A program made the position numbers and the translations under genes. The notes beneath the pieces are model-generated. The model searched no databases, had not been told where the DNA came from, and was given only the letters and a program-made list of their open reading frames with translations. Shown piece after piece: positions 52,473 through 62,363 of a stretch of 64,000 bases of DNA. Source of the stretch: Aggregatilineales bacterium (GTDB lineage: Bacteria > Chloroflexota > Anaerolineae > Aggregatilineales > Phototrophicaceae); assembly GCA_030834905.1 (NCBI GenBank), contig JAUQWZ010000028.1:186001-250000 (forward strand), written 5' to 3'. The first letter of the stretch is position 1. Every line of letters begins with the position of its first letter.

Positions 52473-55460
52473 CTATTTCTTCGCGCCGTTGCGCCGCTTC
52501 TTGCCGCTGCTGCCGTTGGCGCTGGGAACAATCGTGTGGTAATGCGCCCCGCCGCTTAGGTACGGCTTCAGGAACTGCCCGGTGTGGCTCTCTGGCACCG
52601 CCGCTACTTCTTCCGGCGTGCCGGACGCGATCACATAGCCGCCCGCGTCGCCGCCTTCAGGACCCAGGTCAATCAGCCAGTCCGCCACTTTGATGATGTC
52701 GAGGTTGTGCTCGATCACCAGCACCGTGTTGCCGTTATCGACCAGCGTTTGCAGCACCGCGATCAGCCGCTTGACGTCCGCCGCGTGCAAGCCGGTCGAA
52801 GGCTCGTCGAGAATATACAGCGTCTGCCCCGTCGCCCGGCGTGAAAGCTCGCGGCTCAGCTTGATGCGCTGCGCCTCGCCCCCGCTGAGCGTCGTCGCCG
52901 GTTGACCGATGCGAATGTAGCCCAACCCGACCTCATTCAGCGTTTGCAGCTTGTTGAGGATCGACGGGATGTTGGCGAAGAATTCCACCGCTTCGCTCAC
53001 CGTCATGTCGAGAATCTCGGCGATGCTCTTGCCCTTGTACTTCACCTGTAGCGTCTCGCGGTTGTAGCGCGCCCCGTGACACACGTCACAGGTCACGTAC
53101 ACGTCCGGCAGGAACTGCATTTCGATTTGCAGCACCCCTTGCCCTTCACACTTCTCACAGCGCCCACCCTTGACGTTGAAGCTGAAGCGCCCGGCGGCGT
53201 AGCCGCGTACCTTGCTCTCCGGCAGTTCGGCAAACAGCGTGCGGATGGCGTCATACATCTTGGTATAGGTGCCGGGATTGCTGCGCGGCGTCCGTCCAAT
53301 CGGGCTTTGGTCGATATTGATGACCTTGTCGATGTGTTCGATGCCCTCGATCCGGTCATGCGCGCCGGGGCGCTCGCGCGCGCCGTTGACCGCCTGCGCC
53401 AGCTTCTTGTAGAGCACATCTACCATCAGGCTCGACTTGCCGCTGCCGCTGACGCCGGTGATGCAGACCATCTTGCCCAGCGGGAACTCAACATCAATAT
53501 TCTTCAGGTTGTTCTCGCGCGCGCCGCGCAGGATCAGGCTATTGCCGCTGCCGGGACGCCGTTCATACGGCACGTCGATACTCAGCCGCCCGCTGAGGTA
53601 CGCTCCGGTCAGGCTGTCTTCGGTCTGTTCGACCTGTTCCGGCGTGCCTTCGGCGATGATGTAGCCGCCGTATTCGCCCGCGCCGGGACCGAGATCGATC
53701 AGCCAGTCGGCGGTGCGCATGGTTTCTTCGTCGTGTTCGACCACCAGCAGCGTGTTACCCAGATCGCGCAGCCCTTTCAGCGTCTCGATCAGCTTGGCGT
53801 TGTCGCGCTGGTGCAAGCCGATGGACGGCTCATCCAGCACGTACAGCACGCCGGTCAGACGGCTGCCGATCTGAGTCGCCAGTCGAATGCGCTGCGCCTC
53901 TCCGCCGCTGAGGGATGCCGCCGCCCGCGACAGGCTCAGATAGTTCAGTCCAACGTTGTTCAGGAAACCGACCCGCGACTCAATCTCGTTGAGGATCTGG
54001 TGAGCGATCTCGCGGTCGCGCTCCGAAAGCAGCGCCGGCGTGCCATTCTTGCCGCGCAGGTTCGTCACCCAATGGTTTAGCTCGCTGACCGGCAGCACGC
54101 AGACGTCGTGAATCGACTCTCCGACAACCGTCACCGCCAGCGCTTCGGGGCGCAGGCGCTTGCCGCCGCAGGTGCTGCATGGCACCTGCGCCATCACCTG
54201 CTCGATGACATCACGGATACCTTCCGACTCGGTATCGCGGTAGCGGCGCGACAGGTTGTTGATCACGCCTTCAAACGATGTCCAGTATTCGCGGCTGTAG
54301 CCGTTTGAATTGGTATAGGTGACTTTGAGCTTGCGCCCGCCGCTGCCGTACAGCACCAGATCCTGTTTCGGTTTGGGCAGATCGCGCCAGGGGACATTCA
54401 TCGGAATGTCGAACGTCTGGGACAGCGACTGCATGATGTTGCCCGCCCACGAGTCCGAGCCTTCAAAGTTCCAGCCGTTCGCCTGGATCGCCCCCTCGCC
54501 GATGCTCAGTTCAGGGTTCGGCACCAGCAGATCGCGATCCAGTTCCAGCCGGAAGCCGAGTCCCTGACAGTCGGGGCAGGCACCCTTGGGCGTGTTAAAG
54601 CTGAACGAGCGCGGCTCTAGCTCTGGCAGGCTGCCGTGACCGTTGGTACAGGCGAGATGCTCGCTGAAGAGCATGTCCGTCGGCGGAGTGTTGGTCAGAT
54701 TGTTGATGATCACCAGACCGTCGCCCATTTCGAGCGCCGTCTCAACGGCGTCGGTCAGGCGCGTTTCGGCGTTGCGGGCATCTTCCGACTGAGGATCGTC
54801 GTAGCTGCGGATGATCAGGCGATCAACCACCACTTCAATGGTGTGGATGCTGTAGCGATCCAGCTCAATTTCTTCTTCCAGATCGCGCACTTCGCCATCG
54901 GCGCGCACGCGGGCAAAACCCGCCTTGCGGATATCGTCAAACACCTTCTCGTGCTGACCTTTGCGCCCGCGAATGATCGGCGCCAGCACCTGAATACGCA
55001 CGCCTTGTTCGGCTGGGATGCCGCGGGCGAGCGCCTTAACTTCATCGACGATCTGCTGTGCCGACTGCGCCACCACTTCCTCGCCGCACACCGGACAGTG
55101 GGGAATACCGATGCGCGCGTACAGCAGCCGCAGGTAGTCGTAAATCTCGGTAACCGTCCCTACGGTTGAGCGCGGGTTGTGGCTGACGCCCTTCTGGTCA
55201 ATCGAAACCGCCGGGCTAAGCCCTTCGATCTGATCCACATCCGGCTTTTCCATCTGACCGAGAAACTGACGCGCGTAAGCGCTCAGGCTCTCGACGTAGC
55301 GACGCTGCCCTTCGGCGAAAATGGTGTCGAATGCCAGCGACGACTTACCCGATCCTGACAAACCGGTGATGACCACCAGCCTGTTGCGTGGAATTTCAAC
55401 GTTAATATTCTTCAGGTTATGCTCGCGCGCGCCGCGCACGGCGATTACATCCTGAGCCAT
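52473..55460 (-). CDS. uvrA: excinuclease ABC subunit A
   Basis: DNA-damage recognition ATPase of nucleotide excision repair. 995 residues from ATG 55460 ([18 protein letters not shown]), the usual N-terminus; a TATAAT at 55498-55503 leaves little room for the earlier ATG 55490. Two ABC modules: [14 protein letters not shown] and [14 protein letters not shown]alker [15 protein letters not shown] and [14 protein letters not shown] signatures; zinc motifs [23 protein letters not shown] and CDVCHG. Basic C-terminal tail [10 protein letters not shown]. Strong terminator downstream. Confidence 0.97.
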   Translation of the reverse strand: MAQDVIAVRGAREHNLKNINVEIPRNRLVVITGLSGSGKSSLAFDTIFAEGQRRYVESLSAYARQFLGQMEKPDVDQIEGLSPAVSIDQKGVSHNPRSTVGTVTEIYDYLRLLYARIGIPHCPVCGEEVVAQSAQQIVDEVKALARGIPAEQGVRIQVLAPIIRGRKGQHEKVFDDIRKAGFARVRADGEVRDLEEEIELDRYSIHTIEVVVDRLIIRSYDDPQSEDARNAETRLTDAVETALEMGDGLVIINNLTNTPPTDMLFSEHLACTNGHGSLPELEPRSFSFNTPKGACPDCQGLGFRLELDRDLLVPNPELSIGEGAIQANGWNFEGSDSWAGNIMQSLSQTFDIPMNVPWRDLPKPKQDLVLYGSGGRKLKVTYTNSNGYSREYWTSFEGVINNLSRRYRDTESEGIRDVIEQVMAQVPCSTCGGKRLRPEALAVTVVGESIHDVCVLPVSELNHWVTNLRGKNGTPALLSERDREIAHQILNEIESRVGFLNNVGLNYLSLSRAAASLSGGEAQRIRLATQIGSRLTGVLYVLDEPSIGLHQRDNAKLIETLKGLRDLGNTLLVVEHDEETMRTADWLIDLGPGAGEYGGYIIAEGTPEQVEQTEDSLTGAYLSGRLSIDVPYERRPGSGNSLILRGARENNLKNIDVEFPLGKMVCITGVSGSGKSSLMVDVLYKKLAQAVNGARERPGAHDRIEGIEHIDKVINIDQSPIGRTPRSNPGTYTKMYDAIRTLFAELPESKVRGYAAGRFSFNVKGGRCEKCEGQGVLQIEMQFLPDVYVTCDVCHGARYNRETLQVKYKGKSIAEILDMTVSEAVEFFANIPSILNKLQTLNEVGLGYIRIGQPATTLSGGEAQRIKLSRELSRRATGQTLYILDEPSTGLHAADVKRLIAVLQTLVDNGNTVLVIEHNLDIIKVADWLIDLGPEGGDAGGYVIASGTPEEVAAVPESHTGQFLKPYLSGGAHYHTIVPSANGSSGKKRRNGAKK

Positions 55461-55816
55461 TGTCTCAGTCCTGGGGGTTACTGCGTACATTTGTTCGATT
55501 ATACTTCCTGGTCACATGATGGAGCAACTGTCAAATCCTACCACTGGATGATAAATACAGCGTTAGATGTGACAAGGAAATCTGGTCAGGTGGACACTTC
55601 GGACATGATTGGGTACTTTTGAGCAGTCATTCGCCAGAGTGAGTATGAAAATTAGTCGCGTGAAGTGAACGCAGAAGCGCGAGAGATTGCCTCTCAAGCG
55701 CATCCTGCGCCGATTGGATTGTTGGATTTCATGCGGCACATGGATTCATCAGCGTACAACGGCTGACTACGCTGCACAAGGAGAATGTATACTGATTTCA
55801 GTGACCGCTATTCTGC
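55461..55816. other. 356-base gap upstream of uvrA
   Basis: Contains the uvrA promoter (minus-strand TATAAT 55498-55503). A short plus-strand open piece near 55670-55770 (LDFMRHMDSSAYNG) has no ribosome site and resembles no family I know. No repeat of the families above is seen. Confidence 0.4.
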
Positions 55817-56263
55817 TCAGGTCTCAAGCAACTGCACCCGACAATGCCAATCAAAATTAACCCGTCCAGAAGGATTCCCGTTTGGTTGCCAACCAAAAAC
55901 AGTGATCTTGATGTCTTGCGCCTCAACTTCTAGCAGGGTGGTTATGAACACGGGACTCTGTGATCGAGGAGTTGCGACAAAGTAAACGTCGCGTGTTTGG
56001 AAAGCACCCATAGGGTAACAAGCAAATTCGCTGAGTTTCAACACATCTGTTCCTGAGAGACTAGTCTGCCCACCACCACAGAGGTCGATGATTTGGGTAT
56101 TTCGGCAGTCTTTTTGGGTGATTTCACCACCATTGGAGTCTCGGGTAACAACCGTGAGATTGCCTGACTCTTGCGTAAATAAACCAGCAACACGAGCGTT
56201 CGATCCGGGATCAGCGGGACCTGTGTCTTGAAAATCTGGCAAATCACTATGTCCGAATGTCAT
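55817..56263 (-). CDS. hypothetical protein
   Basis: 148 residues from ATG 56263 with AGGGGA upstream; the frame begins at TTG 56269. Contents: RVAGLFTQESGNLTVVTRDS, CGGGQTSLSGTDVLKLSEFA, YPMGAFQTRDVYFVATPR and ITVFGWQPNGNPSGRVNFDW. Mostly beta strands and no signal peptide; four Cys. No family recognised. Base composition is lower in GC than uvrA, as for the nearby orphan genes. Confidence 0.6.
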   Translation of the reverse strand: MTFGHSDLPDFQDTGPADPGSNARVAGLFTQESGNLTVVTRDSNGGEITQKDCRNTQIIDLCGGGQTSLSGTDVLKLSEFACYPMGAFQTRDVYFVATPRSQSPVFITTLLEVEAQDIKITVFGWQPNGNPSGRVNFDWHCRVQLLET

Positions 56264-56502
56264 TTGCAATCCCCTGTTATAATCATCTATTTTATATCAA
56301 TAAAAAATAATACCATAAATAATCTATAATGGGCAAGTTCCGAGTTATACGATAGAAATTTGTGCAACGCGGAACTTAGAATCAAACGAAGTTTTCGGAA
56401 GTCCCTTATCAATCTAAGCGCTGCGCCTCGCGCAGCAATACAAATATCCTCAACGGACACGCAGTTGCATGTCCAATTCCCCCATCTGACATTCGACTGA
56501 TC

Positions 56503-56530
56503 CTTTGCGCCCTTCGCGTCTTTGCGGTTC
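56503..56530. repeat. CTTTGCGCCC...TCTTTGCG arm (family D, copy 2)
   Basis: TCCTTTGCGCCCTTCGCGTC followed by TTTGCGG, matching the right arm of the inverted repeat at 10576-10625. It lies 15 bases before the start of the glycosyltransferase-like gene; the rest of the gap 56264-56544 is AT-rich with no gene. Confidence 0.55.
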
Positions 56531-56544
56531 AATCTAGCCTCTGA

Positions 56545-58275
56545 ATGGTCAACCCATTGGATTCCCGTATGCGCTCACGCCGTATCCTCGGCTTTGCTCT
56601 GCTGCTGCTCGCGCCCTATCTGCTGTTCGCCGCCGTTGGACTGATTTCGGAACAGACTCAGCGCCCACAAAGCGACACGCTCACGGATAGGCTGAAAGGC
56701 GCAGCGATCACATTCAGCGCCTATCCGGTCAATACCGCCTTCAACGGCGACTGCATCCATCTACAGTGGAACGTCACGGGCACGTTCGTGCAGGAAGTCT
56801 ACATCGTAGACGCGCCCTCAATGGGATCGGGCGAGATGCAGAACTGCGATGGCACGACGCCCCGCCTGCGCGTCGTCTTTCAGGATGGCACGTCGCATAC
56901 CTGGACGATCCCCGTACACCGCACCTTCGATGACCCGAACACCGCCCTCAGGGCATGGCTGCTGCTGACACCGTCGGTCGTCTGCCTGATTGCGGGTGTG
57001 TGGCTCAGCCGCATCTATCAATCACGGCTTCTCAGCCGTCCCGCCGTGCAGATCGCGCTGGTGGTCGCCTTTGCCGTGGGCTGGGTGGTCGTCCTCGATC
57101 TGTTCACCAACTCGCTCAACATTTACCGCTACGTCTGGGATCATTATCATTACATCGATATGGCGCAGAACGGCATCCGGGGCAATGAGGCGCTGGTCGC
57201 GCCCTACGCTTACCGTCCCATCGTGCCGCTGCTTGCCGGCGTCATCGGGCGCGTCAGCGAACGGTCGGTGCTGGCGGGCTTCCGCGCCGTCACCTATGCG
57301 GGTCTGATCAGCCAGTTAGTGCTGATCTATGTGCTGGCGCGGCAGTTCACCCGCCAGCAGTGGGCGGCGTGGGTGGTGATGCTGGTCGCCGCCATTTCCA
57401 CTTACCATGTCAAATTCCTGCTGTTCGACATCTACCGCCCCGACAGCCTCGCCTTCACGCTGATCCTGATCGGGATGCTGGCGTTTGTGCGGCGGCAGCG
57501 GTCGGTGGGGGGTGCGGTTTTCTACACCCTCATCATCTTGATCACCTCGGCGCTGGGGCTGCTGGTGCGCGAGTTCTGCGCCCTTCCCGCGGCGCTGCTG
57601 GCGGCTCGCCTGCTGCTGGAATTCGTCCGAACGCGCCGCCTTCGCCCGCTGCTGGAAGCGTTAGGAATCGTGGCAGTGATCGGGCTTGCCTACTGGCTGC
57701 CGCAAAAACTGATCTCCGTCGGGCGCAGCGACCAGTTTCTCAGCAGCGATCTGAGCAACCTGTGGGACATCGTCAGCAATATCCCCCGCAGCTTTAACAT
57801 CCTGCTGGGCGCGGCGATTTACCTGCTGCCGCTGCTCGTCCTGCTCACGCCGCCGCGCGCGCGGCGTCTGTGGGCGCGGCTGGGGGATCATCGTCTGGAT
57901 ATGGCGCTGTACGTCGTCATCGTCCTGGCGCTGGCGCTGGTCGGCGGATCGGATATTGTCCGTTTCGTAGTCTACCTGTTCGTGCCGGTGATTATCCTGC
58001 TGGCGCTGCTGCTCGACGACGGAATGCGCCCGGCAGAGGTGATCTACGCGCTGCTGGCGACGGCGGTTTACAACCGCATCCTCTCACCTGTCCCGCAGGA
58101 GAGCCTTGAGGCATACCTCGATTTTTACATCGTCTGGTTTGACCGTACCAGCCCGGTGACGTGGCTGCGCGCTGGCGAACTGCTGCTGTGGCTTGCGGGC
58201 GCGTTCGCCCTGCGCAGGTGGATAGCAAAAGATCAAACCGCAGCGGACGCAGAGACAATAGAAAGAAGGGTGTAG
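56545..58275 (+). CDS. GT-C-like multi-pass membrane protein
   Basis: 576 residues. TM 1 near 10-32 (ILGFALLLLAPYLLFAAVGL), an extracytoplasmic domain of about 85 residues (FSAYPVNTAFNGDCIHLQWN), then about ten further TM helices. The DHYHYIDMAQNGIRGNE and YRPIVPLLAGVIGR segments resemble the first loop of dolichyl-mannosyltransferase-like GT-C proteins, but a firm catalytic Asp pair is not identified. ATG 56545 or 56569 are both possible. Substrate unknown. Confidence 0.65.
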   Translation: MVNPLDSRMRSRRILGFALLLLAPYLLFAAVGLISEQTQRPQSDTLTDRLKGAAITFSAYPVNTAFNGDCIHLQWNVTGTFVQEVYIVDAPSMGSGEMQNCDGTTPRLRVVFQDGTSHTWTIPVHRTFDDPNTALRAWLLLTPSVVCLIAGVWLSRIYQSRLLSRPAVQIALVVAFAVGWVVVLDLFTNSLNIYRYVWDHYHYIDMAQNGIRGNEALVAPYAYRPIVPLLAGVIGRVSERSVLAGFRAVTYAGLISQLVLIYVLARQFTRQQWAAWVVMLVAAISTYHVKFLLFDIYRPDSLAFTLILIGMLAFVRRQRSVGGAVFYTLIILITSALGLLVREFCALPAALLAARLLLEFVRTRRLRPLLEALGIVAVIGLAYWLPQKLISVGRSDQFLSSDLSNLWDIVSNIPRSFNILLGAAIYLLPLLVLLTPPRARRLWARLGDHRLDMALYVVIVLALALVGGSDIVRFVVYLFVPVIILLALLLDDGMRPAEVIYALLATAVYNRILSPVPQESLEAYLDFYIVWFDRTSPVTWLRAGELLLWLAGAFALRRWIAKDQTAADAETIERRV

Positions 58276-58295
58276 AGCAGCGCCGCCCAACACCC

Positions 58296-58338
58296 TTCTT
58301 CTACTTTTCTTACTTTCTTTACTTCTTTATACTTCTCT
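58296..58338. repeat. TTCTACTTTTCTTACTTTC tract (family E, copy 2)
   Basis: Pyrimidine-rich tract CTTCTTCTACTTTTCTTACT continuing TTCTTTACTTCTTTATACTT, complement of the tract at 41688-41728. It lies between two convergent genes. Confidence 0.5.
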
Positions 58339-59771
58339 TACCTCGGAATGACCACCGTCCCTGCCAGCGTCGCTTCGGGCGTGTGGCTCGGTCCCGGAGT
58401 CATGGTGTAGGTGGGCGTCCAGCTTCGCGCCAGCGCGGTGCTGGTAGCGTCCATATCCGCCGCCTGCTCATTGATCGAGACGTAGTTCATCCAGCGAGTC
58501 ACGTTCACCCAGGTGCGTCCGGGCTTCATCATCACCGGCGTATTATCGCCGTAAACCAGCATCAGCGCGGTGCCGGGCACGCTGGCGCAGGGCAGATCGA
58601 TATCCAGCCCTTCGGGCGTCGGCGTCAGCGTCGGCGTGCCTTCGGTGAAACGGGCGTTGCAATCGCGCCGCCAGAACACCTGATAATACACGCCGTCGCG
58701 GAACAGGAAGGCGCGCCCCTGTCCCCACATATTGATCTGCTGCGAAGCGCTGCGGCTTTCTTCCTCAAACAGATCGGTACGCTCTTCGTGCGGCACTTCG
58801 ATGATGATAACGTTGTCAGCCCATACCTGATCACCATCCAGCGCGTCGTAATGCGGCAGCCCGTCGGTATAGCGCAGATAGCGCCCCGTTTCGGAATCGT
58901 ACTGCCAGCGGGCATCGGTCTGCCCGTAATAGTCGATAAACACGTCATCGGCTGCAATGCCGCCGAGATCGCGCGTTTCGTCGAAGGCGAACCCGCGCGC
59001 GCGGAAATTCAGGTTGATGCCGCGCTGCGCTGCCCGTTCCCAGATCAGCGTTGTATCGGCATAGAGCGTGTGCTCAAAAGCCAGACCGTCGCCGGGGAAG
59101 CGGCAGAAGCCTGCCTCGACGCAGTTGTCGCCGATCAGCGGCGTGATCGCCTGACGCGCCCACGGCTGGCTCATCATTAACTGCTGCACCGGGCGGCTTG
59201 CGCCCGCGTAGGCGAACAGCGCCTGATACATCGGCACCAGCTCCATATCCATCAGCCGCCCGCTGCGCACCGGACCGACATGGCGCGGCGCGTTGCTGCG
59301 GAAGATGGCGGCGAAGCGGGTGACTCCGCCTTCGACCTCGTACTCGTAGACCACGTCGGCGGAATTCATGCCGCTTTGTGGGCGCACCATCGGCGGAAAG
59401 TTGGAGATTTTGACCAGCAGGTTGCGCCGTTCCTGCGCTTCCAGGTTGGGATACGGAAGCCCGGTGAGCGAGTTAATGCCGTCGGGGTACTGCGCCGGAC
59501 CAATCGTGGTCGGCGTTGGCGACGGAGTCGGCGTGTCGCTGGGTGTGGGTGTGTAGGTCGATGTGGGGGTAGCGCTTGGAGTCAGCGTCAGGCTCGGCGT
59601 TGGCGATGGGGTTGGCGTCGGGGTCACCGTATTGGTCGAAAACGCGGTCGGGCGCGGCGTGTTCGTGCCCGGCAGGTCGCTCTGTCCGGCGGGGTGACCA
59701 GAAACTGCCAGCGGCGTCGAAAAAGCGGCGGTCGCCAGCATCAACAGGAGCAAACGTGATCGCTTACGCAT
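58338..59771 (-). CDS. DUF3048 (YerB-like) secreted protein
   Basis: About 477 residues from ATG 59771 (MRKRSRLLLLMLATAAFSTP), a signal peptide with no lipobox Cys. Residues 35-110 are a low-complexity TPTPTPSPTPSLTLTPS linker. The folded part begins NSLTGLPYPNLEAQERRNLL and shows NFPPMVRPQSGMNSADVVYE, VRSGRLMDMELVPMYQALFA (both in the DUF3048 N-terminal domain) and later ADNVIIIEVPHEERTD. Function unknown; B. subtilis YerB belongs here. Confidence 0.85.
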   Translation of the reverse strand: MRKRSRLLLLMLATAAFSTPLAVSGHPAGQSDLPGTNTPRPTAFSTNTVTPTPTPSPTPSLTLTPSATPTSTYTPTPSDTPTPSPTPTTIGPAQYPDGINSLTGLPYPNLEAQERRNLLVKISNFPPMVRPQSGMNSADVVYEYEVEGGVTRFAAIFRSNAPRHVGPVRSGRLMDMELVPMYQALFAYAGASRPVQQLMMSQPWARQAITPLIGDNCVEAGFCRFPGDGLAFEHTLYADTTLIWERAAQRGINLNFRARGFAFDETRDLGGIAADDVFIDYYGQTDARWQYDSETGRYLRYTDGLPHYDALDGDQVWADNVIIIEVPHEERTDLFEEESRSASQQINMWGQGRAFLFRDGVYYQVFWRRDCNARFTEGTPTLTPTPEGLDIDLPCASVPGTALMLVYGDNTPVMMKPGRTWVNVTRWMNYVSINEQAADMDATSTALARSWTPTYTMTPGPSHTPEATLAGTVVIPR

Positions 59772-60156
59772 TACACAGTCCTTGACTAACACGGCGCACA
59801 AACAACGCCCAAAAAAGGGCGCAAACTGGAAGTATAAACATACCTATACGGATTTCACAGGGCGGCTCAGACAGCCGTTGGGTAAGCGTCAGGTTGCGCG
59901 GCGCTGCCACCGCGTCTCGATGCCTCTATTATCACGCATATCGTTCTCAACCGCATGAACATATCAGTGCAATCAATGGCTCTTGATGGATCGATACAGC
60001 GGTTGTGATTTGCGCTAAATTGCAGCAAGCGTACTATGCAGCCCAAAGCCAGCGATAACTTTTTTGGTACAATTCGCATACTAAGCCGCGTCCATTTGTA
60101 TACGCATGTATACGCAGCACACTGTACATTCGATGGTTTTTGTCTGGAGTTGCCCT
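59772..60156. other. divergent intergenic region
   Basis: 385 bases between the DUF3048 gene and the PIG-L gene. A TTTTTTGG-TACAAT promoter-like box (TACAAT 60068-60073) lies upstream of the PIG-L gene. CCTATACGG near 59845 could be the other promoter. No repeat family and no gene are seen. Confidence 0.45.
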
Positions 60157-61029
60157 ATGTCCAATGGTCGTCTGCTCATTTCTTACGCGCATCCCGATGA
60201 CGAGAGCTTTGGTCTTGGCGGATTAATCGCCGCTTACGTCGCGCGCGGCGTGGATGTGTACCTGATCTGCGCCACCAACGGCGATGCTGGCACTGTCACG
60301 CCTGAATTTCTGAACGGGTATAAATCGGTTGCCGAGCTGCGGCTGGCGGAACTCGAACGCGCATCCGAAATTCTCAAGCTGAAGCATGTTTACAAGCTCG
60401 GCTACAAGGACAGCGGCATGATGGGTTCGGAAACGTCCCACGATCCGCACAGCCTGTGGCAGGCGTCTCAGGACGAAGTGGCGCGCCGAGTGGTCGAAGT
60501 CATCCGCGAGGTCAAGCCGCAGGTCGTCATCACCTTCAACAAATATGGTGGTTACGGGCATCCCGATCACATCGCCATTCAGCGGGCGACCACGCAGGCG
60601 TTCACCGCTGCCAGCGACCCGACCTACGACACCGGTCAGCCGCCCTACCAGCCGCAAAAGCTCTATTATTCCGGCATTTCCACCTGGCAGATTCGCTTCG
60701 GCATTGCCCTGATGCGGCTGCGCGGACAAGACCCGCGCCGCGTGGGCATCAACAAGGACATTGATATTCAGGCGATACTGGAACATGCCGAGCCGACCCA
60801 CGCCACCATCAATGTCGGTCGATACTTCGATATCTGGGAACGTGCTTCTGCCTGCCATTCAAGCCAGCTTGGCGGCGCCCGTTCATTCCGGCTGCCGCTG
60901 TCGCTGCGCCGCTGGCTGGCACCGATGCAGGGCTTCACGCGCATCTACCCCGCGCCAGCCCGCAGCCGGATAGACGAGCGCGATCTGTTCGCAGGCGTCA
61001 AACTGGACAAACCGATCCCGGCGCTATGA
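60157..61029 (+). CDS. PIG-L/LmbE family deacetylase
   Basis: 290 residues from ATG 60157 (GGAG upstream; frame open to 60106). Zinc motif AHPDDESFGLGG (10-21) with His and AspAsp, and GYGHPDHIAIQRAT with the second His. Family members remove N-acetyl groups from GlcNAc-containing small molecules such as mycothiol or bacillithiol precursors, or act in thiol conjugate pathways. The exact substrate is unknown. The stop overlaps the next gene by 4 bases. Confidence 0.9.
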   Translation: MSNGRLLISYAHPDDESFGLGGLIAAYVARGVDVYLICATNGDAGTVTPEFLNGYKSVAELRLAELERASEILKLKHVYKLGYKDSGMMGSETSHDPHSLWQASQDEVARRVVEVIREVKPQVVITFNKYGGYGHPDHIAIQRATTQAFTAASDPTYDTGQPPYQPQKLYYSGISTWQIRFGIALMRLRGQDPRRVGINKDIDIQAILEHAEPTHATINVGRYFDIWERASACHSSQLGGARSFRLPLSLRRWLAPMQGFTRIYPAPARSRIDERDLFAGVKLDKPIPAL

Positions 61030-61460
61030 CCGAAACCTCAAGGATCGACCGCCTGCTCGATGCCATCGAGCTGATCAAGGCAAACCGGCGCGACGAAGCG
61101 CGCGGGCTGCTGCGCGATCTGATCCGCGAAGACAGCGATTTTGAGGACGCCTGGCTGTGGATGAGCCTCGCCGTCGATACGCTCGATCAGGCGGCGGTGT
61201 GCCTGGATAACGTCCTGCGCATCAACCCGCGTAACTATCAGGCGGCGGGCGCGCTCTACCGCATTCGCGTCCCCGAAATGGCGATGAAGCGCCGCCGCAG
61301 CCATTTGCGTTTGGTGCGCGATATGGCAATTGGCGTCATGTGGCTGATCATCGCCGTCACCTTTGTCGGCGTCTACGCGACGTACACGCCGATGATGGAA
61401 AACGCGATGGATGATGCACGACCCACCCTCACAAGCGTACTGCCCCCTTCCAATGAGTGA
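61026..61460 (+). CDS. TPR-like protein with one TM helix
   Basis: 144 residues. N-terminal helical part RIDRLLDAIELIKANRRDEA, then DFEDAWLWMSLAVDTLDQAA and LDNVLRINPRNYQAAGALYR, which is one to two TPR-type units; TM helix at about 99-119 (MAIGVMWLIIAVTFVGVYAT); short outside tail. Translationally coupled to PIG-L. Function unknown; may tether the deacetylase at the membrane. Confidence 0.72.
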   Translation: MTETSRIDRLLDAIELIKANRRDEARGLLRDLIREDSDFEDAWLWMSLAVDTLDQAAVCLDNVLRINPRNYQAAGALYRIRVPEMAMKRRRSHLRLVRDMAIGVMWLIIAVTFVGVYATYTPMMENAMDDARPTLTSVLPPSNE

Positions 61461-61567
61461 CAAGCGCGGCGCCTGATCAACTGATCTGCCACACGCCGGT
61501 GACGATTTGCTGCCAGCATCAGGCAGTTAAATTCGGCGGTTGTGATCGATCCACAATTCGATGGCGT

Positions 61568-61591
61568 GGGGCGCACCTGTGTGTGCGCCCC
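61568..61591. terminator. GGGGCGCAC/GTGCGCCCC hairpin between convergent genes
   Basis: A 9-bp stem with a six-base CTGTGT-type loop, no T tract. Its GGCGCAC...GTGCGCC core recurs near 50611-50633. Confidence 0.55.
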
Positions 61592-61618
61592 GCCGCCTGC
61601 AACTGGCAGCCCCGGTTC

Positions 61619-62323
61619 TTAAATCACTCCCAGCCGTTGGGCAAATCCTCGAATGACCTCAGCGGCGTTTTCGGTGATCGGTTCGCCATGCCCAAAGCAA
61701 GCCACCCGCGCGTCATATTCCGTCAATCTGGCGATGGAGCGCTTGTTTTGCTCCATATCAACTGTGTAGGCGGCAAACGGCAGGCGAACCCTGCCAAACA
61801 GGCGCATCAGCACGTCGCCGATGATCAGCACCCTGCGTTCCGGCTGCCAGAATGAGATGTGATCGGGCGCGTGTCCGGGCGTGGCGATCACATGCAGCCC
61901 GCCCATCACTTCCGGCAGCACGTCGCCGCCGATGACTTCACGATCTACCGGCGTGCCTGTAAATTTCTGAGGCGGCGTTGGAATGAGCTTCCAGATGCCG
62001 GGCACGCGCTCACGCGGCGTCTGCGCAGCCGGTATTTTCCCTTCCACGACCGGGCGCTCACCCGCCGAACAAATGACTTCCGCCCCGCTTGCCTCCTTCA
62101 GCTTCGGCAGTCCGCCGAGGTGATCCATGTGCGCATGGGTGATGAGGATACGTTTGACATCGGTGGGCGCGCGCCCCGCCGCCTGCAACTGGCTGAGTAC
62201 GCGATCCGCCGCGAAACCCAGACCTGTATCCACCAGCGTTACGCCGTCGGGATCATCAATCATGTACACGCGCCCGGCGATCAAGCCGCTAAAGGTGTAT
62301 AAGCCCGGAATGATCGTTTTCAT
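61619..62323 (-). CDS. MBL-fold metallo-hydrolase
   Basis: 234 residues. HAHMDHLGG (about 63-71) is the HxHxDH metal site; ATPGHAPDHISF and LIIGDVL supply further ligands and GHGEPI the last His. The short length and VDTGLG start fit the general glyoxalase II/beta-lactamase-like group. Substrate unknown. It lies 40 bases downstream of gcvT on the same strand. Confidence 0.85.
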   Translation of the reverse strand: MKTIIPGLYTFSGLIAGRVYMIDDPDGVTLVDTGLGFAADRVLSQLQAAGRAPTDVKRILITHAHMDHLGGLPKLKEASGAEVICSAGERPVVEGKIPAAQTPRERVPGIWKLIPTPPQKFTGTPVDREVIGGDVLPEVMGGLHVIATPGHAPDHISFWQPERRVLIIGDVLMRLFGRVRLPFAAYTVDMEQNKRSIARLTEYDARVACFGHGEPITENAAEVIRGFAQRLGVI

Positions 62324-62363
62324 GCGTCCCCTTGTGCGTTTGTTTGACTAGAAGCGATTCAGA

